Shown: one piece after another, positions 15,784 to 23,884 of the stretch
Position numbering within the stretch: position 1 is the first letter of the stretch
How the letters are laid out: each line of letters opens with the position of its first letter
NCBI RefSeq assembly: GCF_001421485.1
Contig: NZ_LMKK01000001.1
Location: 439,717-503,716, forward strand
Direction: 5' to 3'
DNA: 64,000 nt
Source: Agreia sp. Leaf210
GTDB taxonomy: Bacteria; Actinomycetota; Actinomycetes; Actinomycetales; Microbacteriaceae
The notes under the pieces: model-generated
What the model was told of the DNA's origin: nothing
What the model saw: only the letters and a program-made list of their open reading frames with translations
Databases searched by the model: none
Made by a program: the position numbers and the translations under genes

Positions 15784-17577
15784 ATGAGCCTGGCCATCGA
15801 AGATTATGCCCTGATCAGCGATTGCCACACGGCAGCCCTCGTCGGTCGCGACGGAAGCATCGATTGGCTCTGCCTCCCCCGCTACGACTCCCCCTCGACG
15901 TTCGGCGCGCTTCTCGGTGCCGAGGACCACGGGCGCTGGCTGCTCGCGCCGAGCTCCCCCGACGCCACCGCCACCCGCGTCTACGACGGCAGCTCCTTCG
16001 TTCTGGTCACGACCTGGACGACACCGACCGGCGTGGTCGAGGTCACCGATCTGATGCCGCACGGAGACCGACGCGCAGACGTTCTGCGGCGCGTTCGCGG
16101 GGTCTCGGGGCACGTCGAGATGATCGAAGAGCTGGTGATCCGGTTCGGATACGCGACGGCCGTGCCCTGGGTGCGGCAGTCGAGCGAGAACGGCCATCCG
16201 ATGCTGGTCGCCATCGCGGGCCCGGATGCCCTGGTGCGCCGGGGCCCCCGACTCACCGCCGTCGACACCCGGCACCAGGGCCGGTTCGCGGTTCGAGAGG
16301 GAAGCCACGTCGACATTTCGCTGACGTGGTTCCCGTCGCACCGGCAGCCGCCGGCACAGCTCGATTTCGCCGAGCGCGTCGCCGCGAGCAAAGCGTGGTG
16401 GGCCGAGTGGTCGAAGTCGCTCACCCACGAGGGGCCGTACGGGCCGGAGGTCATCCGCTCGCTGCTCGTTCTGCGTGCGCTCAGCCACGAGGACACCGGA
16501 GGCATCGTGGCCGCCGCCACGACCTCGCTGCCCGAGACGCAGGGCGGCGTGCGCAACTGGGACTACCGCTACGTCTGGCTGCGCGACGCGTCTCTCACTC
16601 TGCAGGTTCTGCTCTCGCACGGCTTCGCAGAAGAGGCGGTGAACTGGCGCGGCTGGCTGTTGCGCGCCATCGCGGGCGACCCCGCAGACATCCAGATCAT
16701 GTACGGGCTGGCCGGCGAACGAGACCTGCCCGAGCGCGAGATCACGAGCCTGCCCGGCTACCAGGGCGCGTCTCCCGTGCGCATCGGAAACGGTGCCGCT
16801 CTGCAGTACCAGGCCGACGTGATCGGCGAGGTGATGATGGCGCTGCACGAGGCGCGTCTCGCGGGCGCAGAGGAGACCGAGTTCAGCTGGCCGCTGCAGA
16901 GGGCGCTGATGAGCTTCGTGGAAGAGAACTGGACCAGGCCCGACAACGGCATCTGGGAGATCAGGGGCGAGCTGCAGCACTTCACCCATTCGCGGGTCAT
17001 GATCTGGGTGGCCCTCGATCGAGCCGTGCGCGGCGTGCGCGAGTTCGGGCTCGACGGACCCGCTGAGAAGTGGGAGAAGCTGCGCGACGAGGTGCGGGCC
17101 GAGATCGAGGAGAACGGGTGGGATGCCCAGCGCGGCACCTACACGCAGTACTACGGCAGCACCGAGGTCGACGCGTCTCTGCTTCTCCTGCCCCAGACCG
17201 GGTTCTGCACCCCGACGGATGCGCGCATGCTCGGCACGGTGAAGGCGATCGAGAGCGACCTCCTCAACGACTCGCTGGTGATGCGCTACCGCACCGAGAG
17301 CGACGTCGACGGGTTGCCGGCCGGCGAGCATCCGTTTCTGGCCTGCTCGTTCTGGCTGGTCGAGCAGTGGGCGGGATCAGGCCGACTGGACGACGCCGTC
17401 ATTCTGATGGACAGGCTCGTCTCGTTCACGAACGACGTCGGGTTGCTCTCGGAGGAGTACGACCCGGCCGCGGGTCGACAGATGGGCAACACCCCTCAGG
17501 CCCTGTCTCATCTCGCGCTGGTGAGGGCGGCCGACGCCATCGCGCGGCACTCGCCGCCCACAACCGAAGAGAACTGA
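15784..17577 (+). CDS. Glycoside hydrolase family 15 protein (glucoamylase/trehalase type)
   Basis: A 597-residue cytoplasmic GH15 protein. It begins with the typical IEDYALISDCHTAALVGRDG and IDWLCLPRYDSPSTF. The catalytic (alpha/alpha)6 domain has NWDYRYVWLRDASLTL and the catalytic base region LLSEEYDP. Actinobacterial proteins of this length without a signal peptide include the trehalases of mycobacteria, so trehalose or short glucans are likely substrates. It starts 56 bases from zwf in divergent orientation. Breakdown to glucose would feed the neighbouring pentose phosphate enzyme, though this link is only suggested by position. Confidence 0.88.
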   Translation: MSLAIEDYALISDCHTAALVGRDGSIDWLCLPRYDSPSTFGALLGAEDHGRWLLAPSSPDATATRVYDGSSFVLVTTWTTPTGVVEVTDLMPHGDRRADVLRRVRGVSGHVEMIEELVIRFGYATAVPWVRQSSENGHPMLVAIAGPDALVRRGPRLTAVDTRHQGRFAVREGSHVDISLTWFPSHRQPPAQLDFAERVAASKAWWAEWSKSLTHEGPYGPEVIRSLLVLRALSHEDTGGIVAAATTSLPETQGGVRNWDYRYVWLRDASLTLQVLLSHGFAEEAVNWRGWLLRAIAGDPADIQIMYGLAGERDLPEREITSLPGYQGASPVRIGNGAALQYQADVIGEVMMALHEARLAGAEETEFSWPLQRALMSFVEENWTRPDNGIWEIRGELQHFTHSRVMIWVALDRAVRGVREFGLDGPAEKWEKLRDEVRAEIEENGWDAQRGTYTQYYGSTEVDASLLLLPQTGFCTPTDARMLGTVKAIESDLLNDSLVMRYRTESDVDGLPAGEHPFLACSFWLVEQWAGSGRLDDAVILMDRLVSFTNDVGLLSEEYDPAAGRQMGNTPQALSHLALVRAADAIARHSPPTTEEN

Positions 17578-17599
17578 CAGGGGCGACCCACCCAGGGTG

Positions 17600-18028
17600 C
17601 TAGTCAGCCGAGGGGCGCTGTCGCTGCTGCTTCGTCTCCGACCGCCGCTTCTTTCCTGCTAGATGACGCCTGGCCGAGCCTCTCGTGGGCTTGGTCGCGC
17701 GACGGAGCGGAGCGGCAGGCGCCAGTGCCTCGCGCACGATGTCGCCGAGATGCTCGAGAGCGGTCTCGCGGTTACGCAGCTGAGAGCGCTGCGCAGAGAC
17801 CGTCACCGTGATGCGACCGTTGGTGAGACGTCGGCCCAACCTGCTCACGAGCCGCTCCCGCTGCGATTCGCCGAGAACGAGGGAATCCGCCACATTCCAC
17901 GTCAGCTGCACGCGGCTGTCGGACGTGTTGACGTGCTGGCCACCCGGGCCGGACGATCGCGAGAATCGCCAGGCGAGCTCCGCCGCCGGGATGGTGAGTT
18001 GGTCTGTCACCTCGAGATCCATCCTCAC
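17600..18028 (-). CDS. arfB: Peptidyl-tRNA hydrolase ArfB (ribosome rescue)
   Basis: A 142-residue class I release-factor-like protein without codon-recognition domain. The GGQ motif is in SSGPGGQHVNTSDSRVQL near residue 30. The C-terminal tail is long and basic (RRHLAGKKRRSETKQQ), as needed to enter the empty mRNA channel of stalled ribosomes. It releases nascent chains on non-stop ribosomes. The start may be the GTG at 18028 or the ATG at 18022, and neither has a strong ribosome site. It converges with the GH15 gene and is divergent from the next hydrolase. Confidence 0.92.
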   Translation of the reverse strand: MRMDLEVTDQLTIPAAELAWRFSRSSGPGGQHVNTSDSRVQLTWNVADSLVLGESQRERLVSRLGRRLTNGRITVTVSAQRSQLRNRETALEHLGDIVREALAPAAPLRRATKPTRGSARRHLAGKKRRSETKQQRQRPSAD

Positions 18029-18058
18029 AGCGTCGCACGATCAGGGAGAATTGGCCCC

Positions 18059-18793
18059 ATGTCCTCCCGCCGTCGTGGTGCGCTGCGCACTGCCGTCATC
18101 GTTCTCGTCGCCGCGATCGTCGTGGGGGCCAGCGGTTTTCTCGTCTACGCCAACGTGACCTCCGCTGCCGAGCGCGAGCCCCTCGCCGAGGTCGCCGACG
18201 ATCCAGCCGTTCTGATCGACTACTCGCGCGACTCCGTGGTGCTCACTCCGGCCTCTGATCCGAACGGCGAGGGTCTCGTCTTCATCGCGGGTGCCAAGAT
18301 CGAACCTGTCGCCTACGCCTACAAGCTGTCGGGGCTCGTCGACGCCGGATACACCGTGGTGATCGTGCGCCCGTTCCTCAACTTCGGTCTCTTCGAGACC
18401 CGGCCTCTCTCCGCCTTCACCGCGCTCGCTCCGGGCGTCTCCGACTGGTACGTCGGCGGGCATTCGCTCGGAGGCGTGAAGGCCTGCATGTACGCCGATT
18501 CTCCCGAGGTGAGGGGTCTCGTGCTCTTCGGCTCGTACTGCGCGAACGACCTGTCCGGCTCCGCTCTGACGGTCGTCTCTCTGTCTGGAAACGACGACGG
18601 GCTCAGCACACCCGAGAAGATCGACGCGAACAAGGCGGCCCTTCCTGCCGGCACGACCTTCGTCGAGATCGACGGCGCGAATCACGCCGCGTTCGGCGAC
18701 TACGGCCTGCAGGCGGGCGACGGCGAGTCGTCGATCGACGACTCCGACATGCGCGACGCCATCACCGAGGCGATCACGGGGGCGTGGCGATGA
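18059..18793 (+). CDS. Membrane-anchored alpha/beta hydrolase
   Basis: A 244-residue protein with an N-terminal membrane anchor (residues 11-31, AVIVLVAAIVVGASGFLVYAN) and an extracytoplasmic hydrolase domain. The nucleophile elbow is GGHSLGG, and a histidine in GANHAAFGD is the likely catalytic partner. Cys residues in the KACMYAD and SYCAND segments could form a disulfide. The ATG at 18059 has AGGGAG upstream; the longer open frame is antisense to arfB and is not used. It overlaps the next hydrolase gene by 4 bases (ATGA), so the two form an operon. The substrate is unknown. Confidence 0.85.
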   Translation: MSSRRRGALRTAVIVLVAAIVVGASGFLVYANVTSAAEREPLAEVADDPAVLIDYSRDSVVLTPASDPNGEGLVFIAGAKIEPVAYAYKLSGLVDAGYTVVIVRPFLNFGLFETRPLSAFTALAPGVSDWYVGGHSLGGVKACMYADSPEVRGLVLFGSYCANDLSGSALTVVSLSGNDDGLSTPEKIDANKAALPAGTTFVEIDGANHAAFGDYGLQAGDGESSIDDSDMRDAITEAITGAWR

Positions 18794-19797
18794 GCGGGCG
18801 ACGAGCACGCGCGATCACCCGCTGGGTGGTGCTCGCCGGCGTCGCTGCGGCAGCAGCGGTCTCCGCGTGGAAGCTCAGCCCCTGGCCCTCCGCCCTCATC
18901 GTGCGCTCCGTCTTCGAGCGTGACGGGGCGCGGGTTCTGAAGGCGTTGCGCGCACACTCGCCGGGCGGCGTCGACCGGACCACCGGCATCCGGTATCGCC
19001 CGCACGACCCGCAGGCGCTGCTGGATGCCTATTGGCCGGCCGGCACGTCGGCTCCTCGACCCACCGTGATCTGGACGCACGGCGGCGCGTGGATCTCGGG
19101 CGGGCGAGCCAACGCCGCGCCGTACTTCGAGCTGCTCGCCGCGGCGGGCTTCACCGTCGTGAGCCTCGACTACACGCGCGGCCCCGCGAGTCGCTACCCG
19201 GGCGCCGTTCACCAGTTGAACGACGCCCACGCCTATGTCGTGGCACACGCCGACGAGCTGAACGTCGACCCGGATCGCATCGTGCTGGCCGGGGATTCCG
19301 CGGGCGCCCAGCTCTCGAGCCAGCTGGCGACGGCGATCAGCGACCCGGCCTACGCGGCAGAGCTCGGCATCCGGCCTGGGCTCACCGCCCAGCAGGTGCG
19401 CGGCGTGATTCTGCACTGCGGCATCTACGAGATGTCTGGACTTCTGCGCTCGACCGGCATCATCGGATGGGGCAACCGGGCGGCGCTCCACGCCTACATC
19501 GGAGGGCTCGGCTTCGCCTCGTCGCCCTCTCTGAAACAGATGTCGATGATGCGCCGGGCGACGGCCTCCTTTCCGCCGACTTTCATCAGCGGAGGCAACA
19601 GCGATCCGCTGACAGACGCCCAGGCGAAGCCGTTCGCGGCACGACTCGAGTCGCTGGGTGTCGACGTGACACGCCTCTTCTGGCCCCACGATCACGCGCC
19701 CGCGCTCGGGCACGAATACCAATTCGACCTCGACCGGCCCGAGGGACTTGCCGCGCTGCGCCTCGCGATCGACTTCGTCAGACGCCACACTGTGTAG
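18790..19797 (+). CDS. Alpha/beta hydrolase, esterase/lipase HSL-type
   Basis: A 335-residue protein with an N-terminal hydrophobic helix (about residues 11-28) that probably anchors it to the membrane. The oxyanion motif is THGGAW, the nucleophile motif is AGDSAG, and late acid and base residues are in GGNSDPL and DHAPALGHEY. This is the hormone-sensitive-lipase-like carboxylesterase group. The ATG at 18790 overlaps the previous stop as ATGA. An alternative GTG lies two codons upstream. Paired membrane-anchored esterases suggest action on extracytoplasmic lipids or esters, but no substrate is indicated. Confidence 0.86.
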   Translation: MSGRRARAITRWVVLAGVAAAAAVSAWKLSPWPSALIVRSVFERDGARVLKALRAHSPGGVDRTTGIRYRPHDPQALLDAYWPAGTSAPRPTVIWTHGGAWISGGRANAAPYFELLAAAGFTVVSLDYTRGPASRYPGAVHQLNDAHAYVVAHADELNVDPDRIVLAGDSAGAQLSSQLATAISDPAYAAELGIRPGLTAQQVRGVILHCGIYEMSGLLRSTGIIGWGNRAALHAYIGGLGFASSPSLKQMSMMRRATASFPPTFISGGNSDPLTDAQAKPFAARLESLGVDVTRLFWPHDHAPALGHEYQFDLDRPEGLAALRLAIDFVRRHTV

Positions 19798-19827
19798 AGC
19801 CGATACCCCCTGAACGAGAAGGACCCC

Positions 19828-21285
19828 ATGAGCGACAACGACGACAAGGCCCCAGACCAGCACGGTGCGAACCCGTTGCCCGCCTTCCCCGGCGCCGGCG
19901 CCGAGCCGGACGCACCGGCGACTCCGCCGACGTCCTCAGAGCCAGAGCAGCCCGCAGCGCCTCAGCAACCCTCCGAGCCGCAGCAACCCGCAGCGCCTCA
20001 GGCGCCGACTGGTCCGTCGACTCCACCTGCCCCTCCTGCCCCGCCTGCCCCAGGGGCACCGCAGCAGCCGTATATGCCGCCCGCTCCGCCCGCAGCGCAG
20101 GCGCCCTATGTTCCCCAGGCTCCGTCGTCGCCCCAGAACTCGGGCGCACCCCAGCCGCCGCAGTACGGCTCCGCACCTCAGCCTGGCGCCGCACCGTACG
20201 CGTCTCCGCAGTACGGCTCGCAGCCCGGAGGTGCGTACACGCCGCCGACCAAGCCCAAGGGCAAGCTGGGCACCGGCGCGATCATCGGCATCGTCGGCGG
20301 AGCGATCGTGTTGGTCCTCCTCCTCGTCATCGGGGTCGGTTTCGGCGTGTCGCGCATCGCCGGCAACTCCGGTGGCGGCGGGGGCGGGGGCGGCGGAGAG
20401 ACCTCGTCTGAGGCATCGTCTCCCTCTGACGCGGTCGAGGGCTATCTGACCGCCATCTCCGAAAGCGATGCCAAGACCGCGCTCAGCTACCTCGGCTCGC
20501 CTCCCAGCGACAGCACGCTGCTGACCGACGAGGCTCTGGAGGCCTCGAACAAGCTCGGCCCGATCACCGAGATCGAGGTACCCAAGTCAGACGGCGACAG
20601 CGGTTCCGCCGATGTGACGGCGTCGTACCTGATGAACGGCGAGCCCGTCAGCACCACGTTCACCGCGTCCGACTACGACGACGACGGCAAGTGGGAGATC
20701 GGCGGCGGTACCGGTTCCATCTACACGCGTTCCTTCGACGGCCTCGGTCTGACCATCAACGGCGTGGCGGTCGACGCCGAACAGGTCGACGTGTTCCCCG
20801 GAACGTACGAGCTGGCCACCTCGCTGAAGAACTTTACGCTGACCGGCCCGACCACGGTGACCGTGACGGAGTCGTACGAATCTGCCGACACGAGCGAGAT
20901 CAAGCCCGCCCTCACCGACGAGGCGCTGCAGCAGTTCCGCAGCCTCGTGCGGTCGGCGGTCGACGCCTGCATCGCCTCGACCACGCTGACGGCCGGATGC
21001 GGTATCGACATTCCCGCGACCATCAGCGATGGAACCCAGCTGGCCGACGGCACGATCACTCGGAGCCTCAGCGCCGACGCGAACGCCACGCTCGACTCGC
21101 TCAAGGCCACGCCGAGCTACGACAACCCGACGCTGGTGGAAGGCGAGTACATCGGTTCGCCGACCGTCACCGCCGACTGCACGAAAGACGGAGCGACCGG
21201 GCGCTGCTCGATCTACTTCGCCCCTGCGCTCGGAAAGCCGTCAGTCGACATGGCTTCTGACAACCCGGTTGTGAAGTGGGACTGA
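19828..21285 (+). CDS. Proline-rich membrane protein with extracytoplasmic domain (485 aa)
   Basis: Residues 1-145 are a low-complexity proline/alanine/glutamine cytoplasmic region. A single membrane helix follows at about 149-173, then nine consecutive glycines (182-190) and an extracytoplasmic part of about 290 residues. That part has a DUF4878-like start (DAVEGYLTAISESDAKTALSYL) and two cysteine pairs. The ATG has AAGGA upstream. A strong hairpin follows. The design resembles secreted-domain proteins common in Actinobacteria, with no assigned function. It lies 30 bases after the esterase gene and may share its transcript. Confidence 0.8.
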   Translation: MSDNDDKAPDQHGANPLPAFPGAGAEPDAPATPPTSSEPEQPAAPQQPSEPQQPAAPQAPTGPSTPPAPPAPPAPGAPQQPYMPPAPPAAQAPYVPQAPSSPQNSGAPQPPQYGSAPQPGAAPYASPQYGSQPGGAYTPPTKPKGKLGTGAIIGIVGGAIVLVLLLVIGVGFGVSRIAGNSGGGGGGGGGETSSEASSPSDAVEGYLTAISESDAKTALSYLGSPPSDSTLLTDEALEASNKLGPITEIEVPKSDGDSGSADVTASYLMNGEPVSTTFTASDYDDDGKWEIGGGTGSIYTRSFDGLGLTINGVAVDAEQVDVFPGTYELATSLKNFTLTGPTTVTVTESYESADTSEIKPALTDEALQQFRSLVRSAVDACIASTTLTAGCGIDIPATISDGTQLADGTITRSLSADANATLDSLKATPSYDNPTLVEGEYIGSPTVTADCTKDGATGRCSIYFAPALGKPSVDMASDNPVVKWD

Positions 21286-21321
21286 GCTAGGGCGCGCTGA
21301 GGCGCCGTTCCGCGCTGAAGG

Positions 21322-21348
21322 GGCCCGAGGTCGCACTGACCTCGGGCC
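21322..21348 (+). terminator. Hairpin terminator after the proline-rich membrane protein
   Basis: An 11-base-pair perfect stem (21322-21332 with 21338-21348, GGCCCGAGGTC) has a 5-base loop and is followed by a short pyrimidine-rich stretch. It starts 36 bases after the stop codon. Confidence 0.78.
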
Positions 21349-21434
21349 TCTTCGTCGTCGTCCACCACGGGCGCGGATTCCCATGAGATGCGAGTCTGCG
21401 AGACTGCCAGAGGCAAAGAAAGAAGGATGCGACC

Positions 21435-21818
21435 ATGCGCAAACTACTCGCGGCCGGTGTGCTCGCACTGTCGGCACTCGCGCTCACCGGATGCGCCGCC
21501 GCGAACGACGAGGCGACAGACGAGCACGTCGTCGTCTATTCGATCACCAGCGACGCGAGCTCGTCGACCTCGCTCACCTACGTCATCGTCGACGGCGCAG
21601 ACGTATCACTGGCTCAGGCAGACGACGCGACATTGCCCTGGTCCAAGACGGTGACGATCGCCGACGGAGCGTTCAGCAACAGCATTCTGCGCCTGGCTGG
21701 CCAGCTCGGAGCAACGGGCTCGACGATCACCTGCGATATCAGTGTGGATGGCACGTCTATCGCGTCGCAGACCTCGACGGGGCCCTCCGCAGCTGTCACC
21801 TGCCAGGGCGCCAATTAG
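21435..21818 (+). CDS. MmpS-like lipoprotein
   Basis: A 127-residue lipoprotein. A signal peptide ends in the lipobox ALTGC with C20 as the modified residue. The mature part has the MmpS pattern: an initial V-Y strand (HVVVYSI), a middle LPWSKTV and an end ITCDISVDG with two cysteines (in ITCDI and AVTCQG). MmpS proteins are accessory subunits of MmpL lipid exporters in mycobacteria and occur alone in other Actinobacteria. No MmpL gene is nearby. The ATG has GAAAGAAGGA upstream. Confidence 0.68.
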   Translation: MRKLLAAGVLALSALALTGCAAANDEATDEHVVVYSITSDASSSTSLTYVIVDGADVSLAQADDATLPWSKTVTIADGAFSNSILRLAGQLGATGSTITCDISVDGTSIASQTSTGPSAAVTCQGAN

Positions 21819-21836
21819 ACCAGATTAAAGAAAAAT

Positions 21837-21864
21837 GGCCCGGCTATCGTGACGATGCCGGGCC
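21837..21864 (-). terminator. Rho-independent terminator for tRNA-Lys
   Basis: GGCCCGGC at 21837-21844 pairs with GCCGGGCC at 21857-21864, and the loop can add a further ATCG/CGAT pairing. On the minus strand the hairpin is followed by a T-rich run (complement of the A-rich 21824-21836), a complete intrinsic terminator just after the tRNA. It may also stop the MmpS-like transcript from the other side. Confidence 0.85.
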
Positions 21865-21869
21865 TTCGG

Positions 21870-21942
<73 letters not shown>

Positions 21943-22025
21943 CTTGGCGCGAAACTGCGGCGCCGAGGGAAAACACTACCATGAACTATGAGCGTCGTGT
22001 GACGCTTTCGATTTCGAGGAGAACC

Positions 22026-22508
22026 ATGACCGACACCGCTTCGCGCTTGACCGCCGGTACGCCCGCCCCCGAGTTCACGCTCCTCGACCAGGATGGGGCC
22101 GAGGTGTCGCTCAGCGACTTCCGTGGGCAGAAGACGATCGTGTACTTCTACCCCGAGGCCGACACCCCCGGATGCACCACGCAGGCGTGCGACTTCCGTG
22201 ACAACCTCAACTCGCTCGCCGGCGCCGGATACCAGGTGCTCGGCGTCTCACGCGACAAGCCGGCCAAGCTCGCGGCATTCAAAGAGAACCAGAACCTCAC
22301 GTTCCCGCTTCTCTCCGACCCCGACAAGACCGTGCACGAGGCGTATGCCGCCTGGGGCGAGAAGTCTCTCTACGGCAAGATCGTCACCGGCGTCATCCGC
22401 TCGACCTTCGTACTCGACGAGAACGGCGTCATCACCCACGCGCTCTACAACGTCAAGGCGACGGGCCACGTGGCCTCGTTGCGCAAGAAGCTGGGTATCG
22501 ACAGCTGA
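22026..22508 (+). CDS. bcp: Thioredoxin-dependent thiol peroxidase (peroxiredoxin Bcp/PrxQ)
   Basis: A 160-residue peroxiredoxin. The peroxidatic cysteine lies in PEADTPGCTTQACDFRD, which also carries the resolving cysteine five residues later, as in Bcp/PrxQ. It reduces hydrogen and organic peroxides in the cytoplasm with electrons from thioredoxin. The ATG at 22026 is preceded by GAGGAGA. An in-frame ATG at 21981 is less well supported. It is followed after 18 bases by the DUF2200 gene and both probably share a transcript. Confidence 0.93.
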   Translation: MTDTASRLTAGTPAPEFTLLDQDGAEVSLSDFRGQKTIVYFYPEADTPGCTTQACDFRDNLNSLAGAGYQVLGVSRDKPAKLAAFKENQNLTFPLLSDPDKTVHEAYAAWGEKSLYGKIVTGVIRSTFVLDENGVITHALYNVKATGHVASLRKKLGIDS

Positions 22509-22526
22509 GCCGAAAGGAGTCGAGCC

Positions 22527-22877
22527 ATGGAACGGCATCGCATCTTCAGCACGAGTTTCGCGAGCATCTATCCGCACTACGTGGCCAAAGCCGAACGCAA
22601 GGGCCAGAGTCCGTCAGACGTCGATCTGGTCATCCGCTGGCTCACGGGGTACAGCCAAGCCGAGCTCGAGCAGACGATCTCCGACGAGGTGACGCTCGAG
22701 CAGTTCTTCGATGAGGCGCCAGCGTTCAATCCGAACGCGACGCTCATCACCGGCGTCATCTGTGGCATCCGTGTAGAAGAGATCGACGACCCGCTCATGC
22801 AGAAGATCCGCTACATGGACAAGCTCGTCGACGAGGTCGGTCGCGGCAAGAAGATGACCTCCATCCTCCGCTCCTGA
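22527..22877 (+). CDS. DUF2200 family protein
   Basis: A 116-residue protein that matches the DUF2200 pattern closely: a start of [22 protein letters not shown], a middle of [13 protein letters not shown], and an end of [14 protein letters not shown]. The function of this family is unknown; members are small cytoplasmic proteins. AAAGGAG precedes the ATG at good spacing. It follows the peroxiredoxin in the same direction. Confidence 0.9.
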   Translation: MERHRIFSTSFASIYPHYVAKAERKGQSPSDVDLVIRWLTGYSQAELEQTISDEVTLEQFFDEAPAFNPNATLITGVICGIRVEEIDDPLMQKIRYMDKLVDEVGRGKKMTSILRS

Positions 22878-22905
22878 TCGACGGCGCTCGCGAACCCGGC
22901 CCGCG

Positions 22906-23346
22906 CTAGACGAGCCGACGCGTGGCCGCGACCACGGGCGGACTCATCAGCAGGAAAATCGCGAGGACGGCCGGAATCAGCAGCGCCCACCCGAGCGACG
23001 GAACGGCGAAAACGCCCTGAAAGCATCCGATCGCGACAGCGATCTGCAGAAGCTGCCAGGTCAAAGCCGCGCCCCGCACCCAGCTCTGCCGGCGCAACAG
23101 GCCCACGACCATCGCCCAGAGCGCACACGCGAGGCCCGCGGAGAGAAGCAGGATGACCACCGCCGACGCGAACGAATCGGGTGTGGCGGTGAGCAGTTCG
23201 AAGACGAGCCAGACCGTCACGCCCGTCGCGAGGGCCGCCTCTGCTGCGAGCACAACGGAGAGAGCGATCAACAGAATCGGTCGTCGCGACGACTGATCCG
23301 ATATCTGTTCACCCGAATTTGGCTTCGAATTCAGCGGTTCACTCAC
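22906..23346 (-). CDS. Four-helix membrane protein of unknown function
   Basis: With the GTG at 23346 (AGGGG upstream) this is a 146-residue protein. After a short polar N-terminus it has four hydrophobic helices at about 22-45, 55-78, 91-107 and 113-135, with short loops. No family was recognised. The frame continues upstream to an ATG at 23379 but without a ribosome site. It is divergent from whiB1 across about 200 bases of promoter DNA. Confidence 0.72.
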   Translation of the reverse strand: MSEPLNSKPNSGEQISDQSSRRPILLIALSVVLAAEAALATGVTVWLVFELLTATPDSFASAVVILLLSAGLACALWAMVVGLLRRQSWVRGAALTWQLLQIAVAIGCFQGVFAVPSLGWALLIPAVLAIFLLMSPPVVAATRRLV

Positions 23347-23550
23347 AGCCGTTACCCCTAGAAAAGTCTTGATTTGCAATTACCAGTATGCGACCATATT
23401 TGAGGTCAATGTTGCTCACAGTGACGTGGGTGGATGCAGATTTCTTTTTGCAGCAGTCCCTGTGCCATTGACCTTCACCCGAATCTTAGGCCGAGCCTTT
23501 TTCTACAACCGTAGGGCAGCCCAAGCTTCCGCACTATAAGGAGCACCCCC

Positions 23551-23799
23551 ATGGATTGGCGCGACAAAGCAGCCTGCCTCACAGCAGACCCCGAGCTGTT
23601 CTTCCCCGTCGGCAACACCGGCCCCGCTGTCGATCAGATCGACAAGGCCAAGACCGTGTGTGCACGCTGCACGGTCACCGAGATCTGCCTTCAGTACGCC
23701 CTCGAGACCGGCCAGGACTCGGGCGTGTGGGGTGGACTCAGCGAAGACGAGCGCCGCGCTCTGAAGCGTCGCGCCGCCCGCGCGCGCCGCGCCTCCTAG
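23551..23799 (+). CDS. whiB1: WhiB-family iron-sulfur regulator WhiB1
   Basis: An 82-residue WhiB protein. The four cluster ligands are C9, C37, C40 and C46, followed by the GVWGG turn (58-62) and a basic DNA-binding tail (RRALKRRAARARR). Length and start (MDWRDKAACLTADPELFFPVGN) match WhiB1 of mycobacteria, an essential [4Fe-4S], nitric-oxide-responsive partner of the principal sigma factor. AAGGAG precedes the ATG. As in Mycobacterium, the convergent neighbour is pdtaS. Confidence 0.95.
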   Translation: MDWRDKAACLTADPELFFPVGNTGPAVDQIDKAKTVCARCTVTEICLQYALETGQDSGVWGGLSEDERRALKRRAARARRAS

Positions 23800-23814
23800 C
23801 CGACACAGCACACA

Positions 23815-23874
23815 CGAGCCGCGATATCGCGGGCTGTCGTTCTTACCCGCGACAGTTCACGAAATCGCGGCTCG
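23815..23874. terminator. Large nested inverted repeat between whiB1 and pdtaS
   Basis: The outer arms CGAGCCGCGAT (23815-23825) and ATCGCGGCTCG (23864-23874) match over 11 bases, and inside them CGCGGG (23828-23833) pairs with CCCGCG (23846-23851). It lies between two convergent genes and probably stops transcription in both directions. Confidence 0.7.
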
Positions 23875-23884
23875 TTCGTGTTTG

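Noticed and set aside
17663-18058. N-terminal extension of the first alpha/beta hydrolase
   Set aside because: It is antisense to arfB, and the ATG at 18059 has a ribosome site followed directly by a membrane anchor.
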